64,000 bases of DNA from Curtobacterium flaccumfaciens pv. betae (GTDB lineage: Bacteria > Actinomycetota > Actinomycetes > Actinomycetales > Microbacteriaceae), in contig NZ_JAPJDC010000001.1 in NCBI RefSeq assembly GCF_026241855.1, positions 434,001 to 498,000 on the forward strand. The letters are read 5' to 3'. Position numbers and translations under genes: made by a program. Below the pieces are notes generated by a model. The model did no database searches. It saw only the letters and a list, made by a program, of their open reading frames with translations, and was not told the origin of the DNA. Of this stretch, positions 35,308 to 47,920 are shown piece by piece (positions within the stretch are counted from its first letter, which is position 1; the number at the start of each line of letters is the position of its first letter).

Positions 35308-36453
35308 GTGCCAGACTTCGCCGACCTCTTCCGCCGACGCGACGACGACGCGCCCGACCTCATCGCGATCGACGGCACCGACCGCTTCCTGCTCGACGAA
35401 GCACCGCACGTGCACGGCGACGCACTCCGACAGCCGGGCGAGGTCGCGGTCGTCGACGACCGGTACGGGGTGCTGACGCTCGGCCTCATCACGCAGTACG
35501 GGGCGAGCGACATCCGCGTCGTGCAGGACTCCCTGGTGGGGGAGCGGGCGCTCGAGGCCAACGCCGGCACGTTCGGGCTGCGCGGCTTCCACCACCCCGA
35601 CTCACTCGAGGACGCCTTCCGCGACGTGCGGCTCGTGGTGCTGCGGCTGTCGAAGTCGCACGATCGGCTCGACGAGATCGCCCGCGCGGTCGCCCGGTTC
35701 GCGGCGCCGGACGTGGTGCTGCTCTGCGGCGGCAACGTGAAGTACATGCACGTGACGCAGAACGACGTGCTCCGGCGCTCGTTCGGCGAGGTCACGGCAT
35801 CGCGAGGTCGTGGCAAGTCGCGACTGCTCATCGCGCAGGACCCCCTGCGCGCACAGGCGAACCGCGCCGCCACGACGAACCCCTGGCCCCGGTCGGTGCA
35901 CGTCGACGACCTCGGTATGACCCTGGTCGCGCACGGCGGTGTGTTCGCCGGGACGTCGCTCGACCAGGGCACACGGGTGCTCCTCGATGCGATGGACCAG
36001 GCGGTCCCGACCGCGCGCACGATCATCGACCTGGGCAGCGGCAACGGCGTGATCGCCGCTGCGGTCGCCCGTCGGCGACCCTCGGTGCGGGTGATCGCCA
36101 CCGACGTGTCCCGGATCGCGGTCGAGTCGACGCGCGCGACCGCGGAGGCCAACGGTGTGGCCGACCGGGTGACGGTGCTGAGGACCGACGCGGGCGACGA
36201 GCTCGCGGAGGGGTCCGCGCAGCTCGTGCTCTGCAACCCGCCGTTCCACGCGGACACCACGGTGACCACGGACACGGCCGAGGCGATGTTCCGGAACGCG
36301 GCCACGATCCTCCAGGCCGGCGGTGAACTGTGGTGCGTCTGGAACACGCACCTGCGCTACCGGCCGGTGCTCTCGCGCCTGGTCGGGCCGACCCGTGAGG
36401 TCGTCCGGACCCCGAAGTTCACGGTGACGGCCTCGGTCGCGACCAACCGCTGA
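35308..36453 (+). CDS. RlmG/RsmC-like class I methyltransferase
   Basis: The 381-residue protein has a degenerate N-terminal methyltransferase-like half and a C-terminal SAM domain with ARTIIDLGSGNGVIAAAVARR (motif I) and VIATDVSRIAVESTRAT. The catalytic motif CNPPFHADT (NPPF at residues 310-313) is typical of enzymes that methylate guanine N2 in rRNA. The two-domain layout fits RlmG (23S) or RsmC (16S); the N-terminal RGFHHPDSLEDA and VLLCGGNVKYMHVTQ regions are closer to RlmG. The start is GTG at 35308, only 6 nt after TACGCT, so the mRNA may be leaderless. Confidence 0.82.
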   Translation: MPDFADLFRRRDDDAPDLIAIDGTDRFLLDEAPHVHGDALRQPGEVAVVDDRYGVLTLGLITQYGASDIRVVQDSLVGERALEANAGTFGLRGFHHPDSLEDAFRDVRLVVLRLSKSHDRLDEIARAVARFAAPDVVLLCGGNVKYMHVTQNDVLRRSFGEVTASRGRGKSRLLIAQDPLRAQANRAATTNPWPRSVHVDDLGMTLVAHGGVFAGTSLDQGTRVLLDAMDQAVPTARTIIDLGSGNGVIAAAVARRRPSVRVIATDVSRIAVESTRATAEANGVADRVTVLRTDAGDELAEGSAQLVLCNPPFHADTTVTTDTAEAMFRNAATILQAGGELWCVWNTHLRYRPVLSRLVGPTREVVRTPKFTVTASVATNR

Positions 36454-36456
36454 CGG

Positions 36457-36490
36457 CGAGAGCCGCCCGGGCTGACCCGGACGGCTCTCG
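36457..36490. terminator. Bidirectional terminator between methyltransferase and AKR genes
   Basis: CGAGAGCCGCCCGGG and CCCGGACGGCTCTCG pair with one mismatch around a 4-nt loop CTGA, in the gap between convergent stops. Confidence 0.75.
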
Positions 36491-36508
36491 CGGTGGTGCT
36501 GGGACCGA

Positions 36509-37339
36509 TCAGGCCGGCACGTAGTCGAACGTGTCGGGGTCGGGGCCCGTGCGGTGACCCTTGTCGAGGGCGGTGATGTCCGTCATGTCCTCGTCCGAGA
36601 GCTCGAAGTCGAAGATCGCGAAGTTCTCCTCGACGCGGGCCCGGGTGACCGACTTCGGGAACACGATGTCGCCGCGCTGGATGTGCCAGCGGAGGACGAC
36701 CTGGGCCGGGGACTTGCCGACCGACGCGGCGACACGGGTGATGGTCTCGTCGTCGAGGACGAGGCCCTGCGCGATCGGGGACCACGCCTCGGTCGCGATG
36801 CCGAGCTCGCGGTTCACAGCGCGGAGGTCGTCCTGCACGAGGTACGGGTGCACCTCGATCTGGTTGACCGACGGCGGGACGTCGGTCTCGGCGCGCAGGC
36901 GGTGCAGGTGGTGCGCCTGGAAGTTCGAGACGCCGATCGAGCGGGCGGTGCCGGCGTGGTACAGCTCCTCGAGGGCCTTCCACGTCGGGACGAAGTCCGA
37001 GACGGTGGGCAGCGGCCAGTGGATGAGGAACAGGTCGGTGTAGCCGCCGAGCAGGTCGGCCGACTTCTTGCCGTTCTCCAGGGCCGCGGCCGGGTCGTGG
37101 AAGCCGTTGTTCAGCTTCGAGGTGACGAAGATCTCGGAACGGTCGATGCCGGACTCGGCGATCGCCTCGCCGACCTCCTTCTCGTTGCCGTACATCTCGG
37201 CGGTGTCGATGTGGCGGTAGCCGACCTCGAGCGCGGCCAGTGTGGCGGCCTTCGTCTCGGAGGGGTCGATCTGGAAGACACCGAAGCCGAGCTGCGGGAT
37301 GGTCTTGCCGTCGTTCAGGGTGATGTTCGGAACGGTCAT
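36509..37339 (-). CDS. Aldo/keto reductase
   Basis: The 276-residue NADPH-dependent carbonyl reductase has the AKR tetrad: Asp45 and Tyr50 (YRHIDTAEMYGNE), Lys75 (VTSKLNN) and His107 (LFLIHWPLP). Other landmarks are ARSIGVSNFQAHHL, NQIEVHPYL and the cofactor loop IVFPKSVTRARVEENFAIFDF. It most resembles the AKR5 group (2,5-diketo-D-gluconate reductase-like). The ATG at 37339 (MTVPNITLND) was preferred over one 14 codons upstream. It is monocistronic, with the stop facing a shared terminator. The physiological substrate is unknown. Confidence 0.88.
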   Translation of the reverse strand: MTVPNITLNDGKTIPQLGFGVFQIDPSETKAATLAALEVGYRHIDTAEMYGNEKEVGEAIAESGIDRSEIFVTSKLNNGFHDPAAALENGKKSADLLGGYTDLFLIHWPLPTVSDFVPTWKALEELYHAGTARSIGVSNFQAHHLHRLRAETDVPPSVNQIEVHPYLVQDDLRAVNRELGIATEAWSPIAQGLVLDDETITRVAASVGKSPAQVVLRWHIQRGDIVFPKSVTRARVEENFAIFDFELSDEDMTDITALDKGHRTGPDPDTFDYVPA

Positions 37340-37412
37340 GGTGTCATGCAACCAAACGCCCCTCAGCGCCCATTCCGCCAACGCCCAGGAACGGCGACCC
37401 CGGGCGTGCCGT

Positions 37413-37832
37413 TCACGCGAGCGCGGCCGTGATGTACGCCTGCAGGGCCTGCCCGTAGGCGATGGCCGGCACCTCGGACGCGAAGCTGCGGTCGGTCCCG
37501 CCGATCGTCGCCGTCACGGTGAAGACCACGCGACCGCCGACCTGCACCCGGGTCAGTCCGATGAACGAGGGCCCGAGGAGTTCGCGGAGCTGGTCCTCGC
37601 GGGGCAGCCAGAGTGACTCGGTGGCGGTGACCGAGTCGAGCGCCCACTCGGTGGTGCCGTTGAAGCCGAGGATCGTGCCGGTGGGGGAGTCGTGCCGTTC
37701 GACGGTCATCTCGGACACCGTGTAGACGTCGTCGTCGATGCCGGGCTTGTCGATCACGAACCGGTCCCCGGTCTCGGGGTGCCAGCGGAGGCCGGCGTCT
37801 CGGAGGGACCTGGCGAGTTCGACGGTGATCAC
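37413..37832 (-). CDS. Conserved hypothetical protein (139 aa)
   Basis: The 139-residue soluble protein has VELARSLRDAGLRWHPETGDRF, VSEMTVERHD, GFNGTTEWALDSVTATESLWLPREDQLRELLG and a C-terminal strand-rich part. I recall similar ~140-residue actinobacterial proteins sometimes labelled 'pilus assembly protein CpaE', but nothing here resembles the CpaE ATPase (no Walker motifs, far too short), so the label should not be trusted. The start is GTG at 37832 with a weak GGTGGGA RBS. It is divergent from the beta-mannosidase gene. Its function is unknown. Confidence 0.65.
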   Translation of the reverse strand: MITVELARSLRDAGLRWHPETGDRFVIDKPGIDDDVYTVSEMTVERHDSPTGTILGFNGTTEWALDSVTATESLWLPREDQLRELLGPSFIGLTRVQVGGRVVFTVTATIGGTDRSFASEVPAIAYGQALQAYITAALA

Positions 37833-38070
37833 GTTCCCACCTTGCCCGCGCGACCCGCCCCTGTCACCACCTAGGTTGCCGAAAGCATCCCGTACTAGCA
37901 TCGCCGAGCACCCCTCGCGCGAGCGCAACCCGTTCGTGCGCGCGACGTGACGACGCCCGGGCAACCGGTGCCGAGCCTCCAGGCCGTGGGAACCGGCCGT
38001 GGGCCGGACCGCCGGTCGGCGTCCCCGACCGAGGCTGACGGACACCCTGCCGCCGAAGAGAAGGACCCGC

Positions 38071-40752
38071 ATGACCCTCGAACGCGAGGAACTCCGCGAC
38101 GACTGGACAGTGACCCTGGCCGGGGGAACCGGCGCGCCGGACGGTGTCGCGGGCCGTGCCATCCCGGCGACGGTGCCCGGCCAGGTGCACACCGACCTGG
38201 AACGGGAGGGCCTGCTGCCGGACCCGACGTTCCACCTGAACGAGCAGCCCACCAAGTGGGTCGGCCGCGCCGACTGGTCCTACCGCCGCACGGTCGACGT
38301 CGACCCGCGGGGCCACGAGCGCGTCGACCTGGTCTGCGACGGCCTGGACACCGTCGCGGAGCTCAGCCTGGACGGCGTCGTCGTGGGCACGACCCGCAAC
38401 ATGCACCGTCGCTACCGGTTCGACGCCCGGGTGCAGACGGGATCCGGCGGCACCACGAAGGACCTCGAGATCTTGTTCGAGTCGCCCTACCGCGAGGCCG
38501 GCCGGGTCGCCGCGAAGGCCGGCAGCATGCCCGGTCCGTACGACGAGCCGTTCCCGTACATCCGCAAGATGGCGTCGAACTTCGGCTGGGACTGGGGGCT
38601 GACGGCGGTCACGAGCGGCCCCTGGCGGCCGGTCGCGATCGAGCGTTGGTCGACCGCGCGCCTGCGCGAGGTCCGCCCGCTCGTCGACGTCGAGGCCGGC
38701 GAGGGCGTGCTCGATGCGCACATCACCGTCGAGCGCTCGGGCATGAACGACCTGGACCAGGACGGCGAGGACGACGACCTCGTGCTCGTCGTCACCGTCA
38801 GCGGCGAGACCGAGGACGGCGGCACCACACGCCAGCGGTCCCGCGCGCAGCTGACCCCGAAGGACGACGAGACGGTCGTCACCGTGCGCGTCCCCGAGGC
38901 GCGGCGCTGGTGGCCGCACGGCTACGGCGCGCAGCCGCAGTACGACGTCGTGGTCGAGCTGCAGACCGTCGACGGCGAGGTGCTCGACCGCGACACGTTC
39001 CGCACCGGGTTCCGGTCGACCCGCATCGAGACCCAGGCCGACGGCATCGGCCGACCCTTCGCGGTGCACGTCAACGGCACGCTCATCGACGTCCGGGGTG
39101 TCAACTGGATTCCCGACGACGTCATCGTCTCGCGCGTCGATCGCGCCCGACTCGAGTCCCGGCTGGGTGCCGCGGCCTCGCTCGGCACGAACCTCGTGCG
39201 CGTCTGGGGCGGCGGAGTGTACGAATCGCGCGACTTCTACGAGGTCTGCGACGAACTCGGTCTGCTGGTCTGGCAGGACTTCCCGTTCGCGTGCTCGGCG
39301 TACCCCGAGGTCGAGCCCATCCGCAGCGAGGTCATCGCCGAGGCGCGCGACAACGTCGCCCGCCTCGCCCGCCACCCCTCGCTGGTGGTCTGGAACGGCA
39401 ACAACGAGAACATCTGGCTGCACGACGCCGACGGCTGGGGTGCGGAGCTGGGCGACCGGGGCTGGGGACTCGACTACTACCTCGACCTGCTGCCGACCAT
39501 CGTCGACGCCGTCGACCCGTCGCGCTTCTACACGGTCGCGTCGCCGTGGTCCGGCTCCGAGTCGCTGCCCGCGAACGAGGTCGACCACGAGACGCACCAT
39601 TCGTGGGACGTCTGGAACCGGCTGCCCGACACCGCCTACCGCGAGTCGGTGCCCCGGTTCGTGTCCGAGTTCGGCTGGCAGGCGCCGCCCGCCTGGCGCA
39701 CGCTGCGCGAGGCGGTCACGGACTCGCCGCTCCGGGTCGACTCGCCCGGTGTGGTCCACCACCAGAAGGCCGCCGAGGGGATGGCCAAGCTGGCACACGG
39801 ACTCGAGCCGCGCTTCGGCGCCGTCGACCCGGCCGCGTTCGACGCGTGGCACTACCTGACGCAGCTCCAGCAGGCCCGAGCGATCGCGACCGGCATCGAG
39901 CACTGGCGCACGCACTGGCCACGCAACACCGGTGTCGTGGTGTGGCAGCTGAACGACCTGTGGCCGGTGTCGTCGTGGTCGGCGATCGACTCGGCGGGGC
40001 GGCTGAAGCCGCTCGCGCACGAGCTGCGCCGCCTGTACGACGACGTGCTGCTGACGATCCGTCCGGTGTCGACGGTGTCGGTGACGCCGGGTGCGGCAGG
40101 TACCGCGGGCGCGTCGGGTGCGGAGCGGACTGGAGGCCCGGATCACCCGGGTGGGTCGCCTGCGGTCGGCGAGACGGCTGACCTGGGCGAGCTCGCGGAC
40201 ACGCTCTCGCTGGGTGTCTCGCCCGGCGCGTTCGGGTCCTCACCGGTCGAGGTGGCCGTCCGGTCGACCCGCACCGGGCACGACAGCGTGGTGCGGGTGC
40301 GCCGGATCACCACGGCCGGCACGATCCTGGCCGAGGTGTCCCTGCCGGTCCGGTTGTCCGCTGCCGGCGTCGCGGTGGTGTCGCTGCCCGAGTCGGTCGG
40401 CGTCGTCGACGACCCGGCGAACGAACTCATCGTCGCGGACATGGACTGGCGCCGTGCGGTCTGGACCCCCGGCCCCGATGCTGCGATCCGCTGGGAGCCC
40501 GCCCGCTACCGCACCTCGTTCGCGGTGGTCGACGGCGGTCTGGACCTGACGGTCGAGGCCGACTCGCTCGTGCGCGACCTGCTGGTGCAGCCGGACCGGG
40601 TCGCGGAGGGCGGCACGGTCGATCGTGGGTTCATGACGCTGCTGCCCGGAGAACGGGTGGTGTTCCGGCTCGGTGGTGTGACCGAAGCGGACGTGCCGGC
40701 GCTGCGAGCGGAGCCGGTCCTCTGGAGCCTGGACCGTGCCCTCGCTCGTTGA
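38071..40752 (+). CDS. GH2 beta-mannosidase
   Basis: The 893-residue glycoside hydrolase has an N-terminal sugar-binding domain (VPGQVHTDLEREGLLPDP), an Ig-like linker and a TIM barrel. Catalytic Glu446 lies in WNGNNENIW, and the nucleophile Glu533 is in FVSEFGWQAPPAW. HHSWDVWN precedes the nucleophile and GVVVWQLNDLWPVSSWSAID follows, both typical of beta-mannosidases. A Gly/Ala/Ser-rich linker of ~40 residues (TPGAAGTAGASGAERTGG) leads to the C-terminal beta-sandwich. No signal peptide is seen, so it should act on imported mannosides. The ATG at 38071 has RBS GAAGAGAAGGA. No transporter is adjacent. Confidence 0.9.
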   Translation: MTLEREELRDDWTVTLAGGTGAPDGVAGRAIPATVPGQVHTDLEREGLLPDPTFHLNEQPTKWVGRADWSYRRTVDVDPRGHERVDLVCDGLDTVAELSLDGVVVGTTRNMHRRYRFDARVQTGSGGTTKDLEILFESPYREAGRVAAKAGSMPGPYDEPFPYIRKMASNFGWDWGLTAVTSGPWRPVAIERWSTARLREVRPLVDVEAGEGVLDAHITVERSGMNDLDQDGEDDDLVLVVTVSGETEDGGTTRQRSRAQLTPKDDETVVTVRVPEARRWWPHGYGAQPQYDVVVELQTVDGEVLDRDTFRTGFRSTRIETQADGIGRPFAVHVNGTLIDVRGVNWIPDDVIVSRVDRARLESRLGAAASLGTNLVRVWGGGVYESRDFYEVCDELGLLVWQDFPFACSAYPEVEPIRSEVIAEARDNVARLARHPSLVVWNGNNENIWLHDADGWGAELGDRGWGLDYYLDLLPTIVDAVDPSRFYTVASPWSGSESLPANEVDHETHHSWDVWNRLPDTAYRESVPRFVSEFGWQAPPAWRTLREAVTDSPLRVDSPGVVHHQKAAEGMAKLAHGLEPRFGAVDPAAFDAWHYLTQLQQARAIATGIEHWRTHWPRNTGVVVWQLNDLWPVSSWSAIDSAGRLKPLAHELRRLYDDVLLTIRPVSTVSVTPGAAGTAGASGAERTGGPDHPGGSPAVGETADLGELADTLSLGVSPGAFGSSPVEVAVRSTRTGHDSVVRVRRITTAGTILAEVSLPVRLSAAGVAVVSLPESVGVVDDPANELIVADMDWRRAVWTPGPDAAIRWEPARYRTSFAVVDGGLDLTVEADSLVRDLLVQPDRVAEGGTVDRGFMTLLPGERVVFRLGGVTEADVPALRAEPVLWSLDRALAR

Positions 40753-40764
40753 AATGCAGAACAG

Positions 40765-40779
40765 CACGGTGATATATTC
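40765..40779 (+). promoter_or_regulatory. Shared promoter motif, copy S6
   Basis: CACGGTGATATATTC has the -10 hexamer TATATT (40773-40778) and matches copy S2 in GTGATATA. It implies a transcript starting near 40785 with a leader of about 79 nt. Confidence 0.55.
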
Positions 40780-40828
40780 GACGTTGCGCCGCTCGTTGTC
40801 GTGATCTGAGCGACTCCGGCGTCCGATC

Positions 40829-40859
40829 GACCTCCTCGTCGACCGGTCGACAGGAGGTC
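40829..40859 (+). promoter_or_regulatory. SD-masking hairpin before the priming glycosyltransferase
   Basis: GACCTCCT (40829-40836) pairs with AGGAGGTC (40852-40859), and GTCGAC (40838-40843) pairs with GTCGAC (40846-40851), with one bulged C. The stem of up to 14 bp buries the only Shine-Dalgarno sequence (AGGAGG), 6 nt before the ATG at 40864. This would hold translation off until the stem is opened. Confidence 0.65.
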
Positions 40860-40863
40860 TCAC

Positions 40864-42411
<1,548 letters not shown>

Positions 42412-42562
42412 GCGCTGCGCTTCCCTGTACGAACGGTGTCCGTTCCGGGGCCCGGCCTGGGCATCCAGCGGCGGGGGAGTTACGATGGACGCACACGGAC
42501 TTCCGCCGCGTGGGTCGACGACGATCACCGGACGGCGACCAGTTCCACAACAAGGAGTCATG

Positions 42563-42847
42563 ATGCTCGGAAACCTCGGCGGCATTCACCTGCTGATCAT
42601 CCTCGGGATCGTCATCCTGCTGTTCGGCGCGACCAAGCTCCCGGCGCTGGCCAAGGGCCTCGGCCAGTCGATCAACATCTTCAAGAAGGAGATGTCCGAC
42701 GACGAGAAGAAAGCCCAGGCCAACGGCACGGCGCCGGACGGCACGGTGCACAACAGCACTGTCCAGAACGCTCCCGCCGAGCCCGCCGCCGGTCCGGTCC
42801 TGAACCCGGGGCCGAGCGCGCAGCCGAACACCGACTCCCGGCGTTAG
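42563..42847 (+). CDS. tatA: Twin-arginine translocase subunit TatA
   Basis: The 94-residue protein has a short N-terminus, one membrane helix ([30 protein letters not shown]), the conserved FG pair (residues about 22-23) and an amphipathic helix ([14 protein letters not shown]). A long polar tail follows. TatA multimerises to form the pore for folded proteins. The ATG at 42563 gives a 5-nt gap from GGAG; one at 42560 gives only 2. The tatB/tatC partners are not adjacent. Confidence 0.9.
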   Translation: MLGNLGGIHLLIILGIVILLFGATKLPALAKGLGQSINIFKKEMSDDEKKAQANGTAPDGTVHNSTVQNAPAEPAAGPVLNPGPSAQPNTDSRR

Positions 42848-42871
42848 GACACCCAGCCCCGTCCTGTCGGC

Positions 42872-42902
42872 AGCCCCCGCGACCACATCGGTCGCGGGGG
42901 CT
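42872..42902 (+). terminator. Terminator after tatA
   Basis: AGCCCCCGCGACC (42872-42884) pairs perfectly with GGTCGCGGGGGCT (42890-42902) over a 5-nt loop, followed by TCG. Confidence 0.85.
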
Positions 42903-42951
42903 TCGTCGTGCGGGATCGACCGCCGGGCGCCGCGTGCCGCAGGATGAGCAC

Positions 42952-44370
42952 ATGACCGCTCCCGTTCCCGTTCCGGCCCCCGTGCCGCACGGAGTCGCGC
43001 CGCTCCGGGACGACCGGCGGATCGTGCTGGTGGTGGCGATCCTGGCGTCGTTCGTCGTCGGGCTCGATTCGAGCGTCGTGAACGTCGCGCTCCCCGCGAT
43101 CCGGCAGGAGCTCGGCGGCGGACTCGTCGTGCAGCAGTGGGTCGTCGACGCGTACCTGGTCACCCTCGGCTCGCTCATCCTGGTCGCCGGCAGCCTGTCC
43201 GACCTGTTCGGCCGGGTCCGGATCATCACGTGGGGGCTCGTGGTCTTCGGGATCGCGTCCGTGGTGTGCGCCGTCGCCCCGACCGGCGAGGTGCTCATCG
43301 TCGCGCGGGCGCTGCAGGGCGTCGGCGGGGCACTCGTCATGCCGAGCGCACTCGCCCTCATCGTCGCGGCGTTCCGCGGGGCGGCGCAGGCGAAGGCGAT
43401 CGGCACGTGGACGGCGTGGTCGAGCGCGGCCACGATCATCGGCCCCGTGGTCGGTGGGTTGGTGGTCGACGGGATCGGGTGGCGGTGGGTCTTCGTGCTC
43501 ACCGCGGTACCGATCGCCGTGACGATCCCGCTGGTCCTGCGCATCACCGGCGACGTGTACCCTGCGGTGCGCCCACGCATCGACGTCGTCGGGGCCGTGC
43601 TCGCCGTGGTCGGGGTCGGCGGTGTCGTGCTGGGCCTCATCGAACAGGAGCGGCTGGGGTGGGGTGCGCCCGTGGTGGTCGGCGCGCTCGTGCTCGGTGC
43701 CGCCGCACTCGTGGCGTTCGTGCCGTGGGAACTGCGGGTGACCCGGACGACGGGGTCGCCGCTCGTCCCGCTCGAGTTGTTCCGGGCGCGGAACTTCACG
43801 GTCGGCAACCTCGCGACCCTGTCCATCTACGGTGCGCTCGGCATGGTGTTCTTCGTCGTCACGCTGTTCCTGCAGGAGGTCTGGCGGTACCCGGCATGGC
43901 TCGCCGGCCTGGCGACGCTGCCGCCGACGATCATGCTGCTCGCGCTGTCCACCGCCGTCGGGTCCGCGGCGGGTCGGTTCGGCCCGCGGTGGTTCATGGC
44001 CGCAGGGCCGGCAGTCGGGGCGGTCGGGGCGCTCCTGCTGCTGCTCGCCGGCGACGACCCGACCGGGTACTGGTGGTCGGTGTTCCCCGGGCTGGTGCTG
44101 ATCGGCGTGGGCATCGCCCTGATGGTCACGCCCCTGACGAGCGCGGTGCTCGGGTCGGTGCCGCAGTCCGAGGCCGGGTCCGGGTCAGCCGTGAACAACG
44201 CGGTCGCGCGGATCGCCGGACTCGTCACGGTGGCACTGGCCGGCGTGGTGCTCGGCGGCGAAGTGAGCGTCGACGGGCTGCACCGGGCCATGGTGGTGAT
44301 GGCGCTCCTGCTGCTGGCCGGCGCCGTCGTCTGCGCCGTCGGGATCCGGAATACGCCCGCGCGGACGTAA
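42952..44370 (+). CDS. MFS transporter, DHA2/EmrB type
   Basis: The 472-residue exporter has about 14 hydrophobic segments. N-terminal landmarks are VVGLDSSVVNVALPAIRQEL (motif D1) and QQWVVDAYLVTLGSLILVAGSLSDLFGRVRI (motif A). RALQGVGGALVMPSALALI and GTWTAWSSAATIIGPVVGGLVVDGIGWRWVFVL (motif C) follow. These are typical of proton-driven multidrug exporters. The ATG at 42952 is close after AGGATGAG, so the transcript may be leaderless. No regulator is adjacent, and the substrate is unknown. Confidence 0.9.
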   Translation: MTAPVPVPAPVPHGVAPLRDDRRIVLVVAILASFVVGLDSSVVNVALPAIRQELGGGLVVQQWVVDAYLVTLGSLILVAGSLSDLFGRVRIITWGLVVFGIASVVCAVAPTGEVLIVARALQGVGGALVMPSALALIVAAFRGAAQAKAIGTWTAWSSAATIIGPVVGGLVVDGIGWRWVFVLTAVPIAVTIPLVLRITGDVYPAVRPRIDVVGAVLAVVGVGGVVLGLIEQERLGWGAPVVVGALVLGAAALVAFVPWELRVTRTTGSPLVPLELFRARNFTVGNLATLSIYGALGMVFFVVTLFLQEVWRYPAWLAGLATLPPTIMLLALSTAVGSAAGRFGPRWFMAAGPAVGAVGALLLLLAGDDPTGYWWSVFPGLVLIGVGIALMVTPLTSAVLGSVPQSEAGSGSAVNNAVARIAGLVTVALAGVVLGGEVSVDGLHRAMVVMALLLLAGAVVCAVGIRNTPART

Positions 44371-44392
44371 GTTGAGTGGAGTAGACTCAACT
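44370..44392 (+). promoter_or_regulatory. Perfect HAIR operator upstream of clpB
   Basis: AGTTGAGT (44370-44377), 7-bp gap GGAGTAG, ACTCAACT (44385-44392): perfect 8-bp arms, 31 nt before the clpB ATG. HspR from 32641 should bind it. Confidence 0.9.
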
Positions 44393-44423
44393 CCAGGACC
44401 ACCGCAACGAAAGGACGGAACGC

Positions 44424-46592
<2,169 letters not shown>

Positions 46593-46611
46593 CCCACCGA
46601 GACGGACAGGA

Positions 46612-46646
46612 GGCCCGTCACCGGTTCCTGGGACCGGTGACGGGCC
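46612..46646. terminator. Terminator after clpB
   Basis: GGCCCGTCACCGGT (46612-46625) pairs perfectly with ACCGGTGACGGGCC (46633-46646) around a 7-nt loop, 20 nt after the clpB stop. Confidence 0.85.
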
Positions 46647-46666
46647 GTTCGTCTACCGTCCACGGC

Positions 46667-47221
46667 ATGCCTGAGATCCGCGCGATCCGTCGCCTCACCG
46701 ACGCCGTCGAGCACGCGAGCGTGCTCGACAAGGCCGTCGACATCGACCGTGCCGTCGTGAACGCCCTCGCCAAGCCGAAGGCCCTGCGCCAGCTGCTGCA
46801 CGGCGTGCCGTTCGGCCACCCGATCCACCCGCTCATGGTGCAGGTGCCCCTCGGTGCCTGGATCTCCGCCGCGGTCCTCGACCTGGTCGGCGGGAAGGGC
46901 AACGCGAAGGCCGCCAAGACCCTGGTCGGCGTCGGGGTCGTCTCGGCGAGCAGCGCCTCGGTCGCCGGCTACGTCGACTGGTCGGAGCTGAACCGCGAGC
47001 AGCTCCGCACCGGATGGGTGCACCAGGCCGTGAACTGGACCGGTCTGTCGTTGTACGGGCTGTCGTGGCTGCAGCGGAAGCGCGGCAACCACGGCGCCGG
47101 CAAGCTGCTCGGCTTCGCGGGTCTCGCCGTCGTCAGTGTCGGCGGGTACCTCGGTGGGCACCTTTCCTACCGACAGCGTGCCGGCGTCAGCGCGCACGGC
47201 GAGGTGCCGTTCGACGCCTGA
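46667..47221 (+). CDS. DUF2231-family membrane protein
   Basis: The 184-residue protein has an N-terminal soluble helix (TDAVEHASVLDKAVDIDRAV) and the DUF2231 motif GHPIHPLMVQVPLGAWISAAVLDLV with its conserved His pair. Three further membrane segments include VGVGVVSASSASVAGYVDW and a final GGYLGGHLSYR (His). The His residues suggest haem or metal binding, as proposed for this domain. The ATG at 46667 is 7 nt from TACCGT, consistent with leaderless transcription. No partner is evident. Confidence 0.78.
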   Translation: MPEIRAIRRLTDAVEHASVLDKAVDIDRAVVNALAKPKALRQLLHGVPFGHPIHPLMVQVPLGAWISAAVLDLVGGKGNAKAAKTLVGVGVVSASSASVAGYVDWSELNREQLRTGWVHQAVNWTGLSLYGLSWLQRKRGNHGAGKLLGFAGLAVVSVGGYLGGHLSYRQRAGVSAHGEVPFDA

Positions 47222-47250
47222 TCCACTTCCCAGGTTCGTCAAAGGTACGT

Positions 47251-47265
47251 CACGTGTGATGTATC
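47251..47265 (+). promoter_or_regulatory. Possible shared promoter motif, copy S7
   Basis: CACGTGTGATGTATC ends 1 nt before the response-regulator ATG. It matches S3 in CACGTG and following AT-rich bases. TGTGAT (47255-47260), 6 nt before the ATG, could be a leaderless -10. This is the weakest member of the set. Confidence 0.35.
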
Positions 47266-47266
47266 G

Positions 47267-47920
47267 ATGCGCGTACTCGTGGTGGACGACGAACGGGCCC
47301 TCGCCGACCTGGTCGCGACGGGCCTGACCCGGCAGGACATGGCGGTGGACGTCGCCTACCGCGGCGACGACGCCGACGAACTGCTGGCGGTGCACGACTA
47401 CGACGTCGTCGTGCTCGACCGTGACGTCCCCGGGCTGCACGGCGACGAGGTCGCACGGCGGCTCACCGCGCGCGGCGCACTCACACGGATCCTCCTGCTC
47501 ACCGCCGCGACGACGTTGAGCGACCGTGTGCACGGGCTCGAGCTCGGTGCCGACGACTACCTGACCAAGCCGTTCGAGTACCCGGAGCTCGTCGCCCGGG
47601 TCCGTGCGCTCGGTCGACGGAGCGTCGCACCCGTCGCCCCGGTGCTCGAGCGTGCGGGGTTCGTCGTCGACACGAACCGGCGGATGGCCACGCGCGACGG
47701 TCGCCCGCTCGACCTGACCTCGAAGGAACTCGGGGTGCTCGAGACCCTGCTCCGTGCGGACGGTCGGATCGTCTCCGCCGAGCACCTGCTCGAGAAGGTC
47801 TGGGACGTGAACACCGACCCGTTCACCGCCGCGGTCCGGGTGACGATGTCGAAGCTCCGCCGGAAGCTCGGGGACCCGGACCCGATCCGGACCGTGCCCG
47901 GTCAGGGTTACTCGCTGTGA
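47267..47920 (+). CDS. OmpR-family response regulator
   Basis: The 217-residue protein has a receiver domain with DDE acidic pair (Asp7-Asp8), phosphoacceptor Asp51 (VVVLDRDVPG), Thr79-region LLLTAAT and Lys101 in TKPFEYPEL. An OmpR-type winged helix follows, with PLDLTSKELGVLETLLR and VRVTMSKLRRKLGDPDPIRTVPGQGYSL. It overlaps the kinase gene by 4 nt, so the two form a pair. The tightly coupled downstream genes encode a MacAB-like system, which is its probable target (inference). Confidence 0.92.
   Translation: MRVLVVDDERALADLVATGLTRQDMAVDVAYRGDDADELLAVHDYDVVVLDRDVPGLHGDEVARRLTARGALTRILLLTAATTLSDRVHGLELGADDYLTKPFEYPELVARVRALGRRSVAPVAPVLERAGFVVDTNRRMATRDGRPLDLTSKELGVLETLLRADGRIVSAEHLLEKVWDVNTDPFTAAVRVTMSKLRRKLGDPDPIRTVPGQGYSL

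Noticed and set aside
37413..37832. Annotation as pilus assembly ATPase CpaE
   Set aside because: Only 139 residues and no Walker motifs; no pilus genes nearby.
37864..40146. 760-residue minus-strand frame
   Set aside because: Antisense to the beta-mannosidase, which has both catalytic Glu residues intact.
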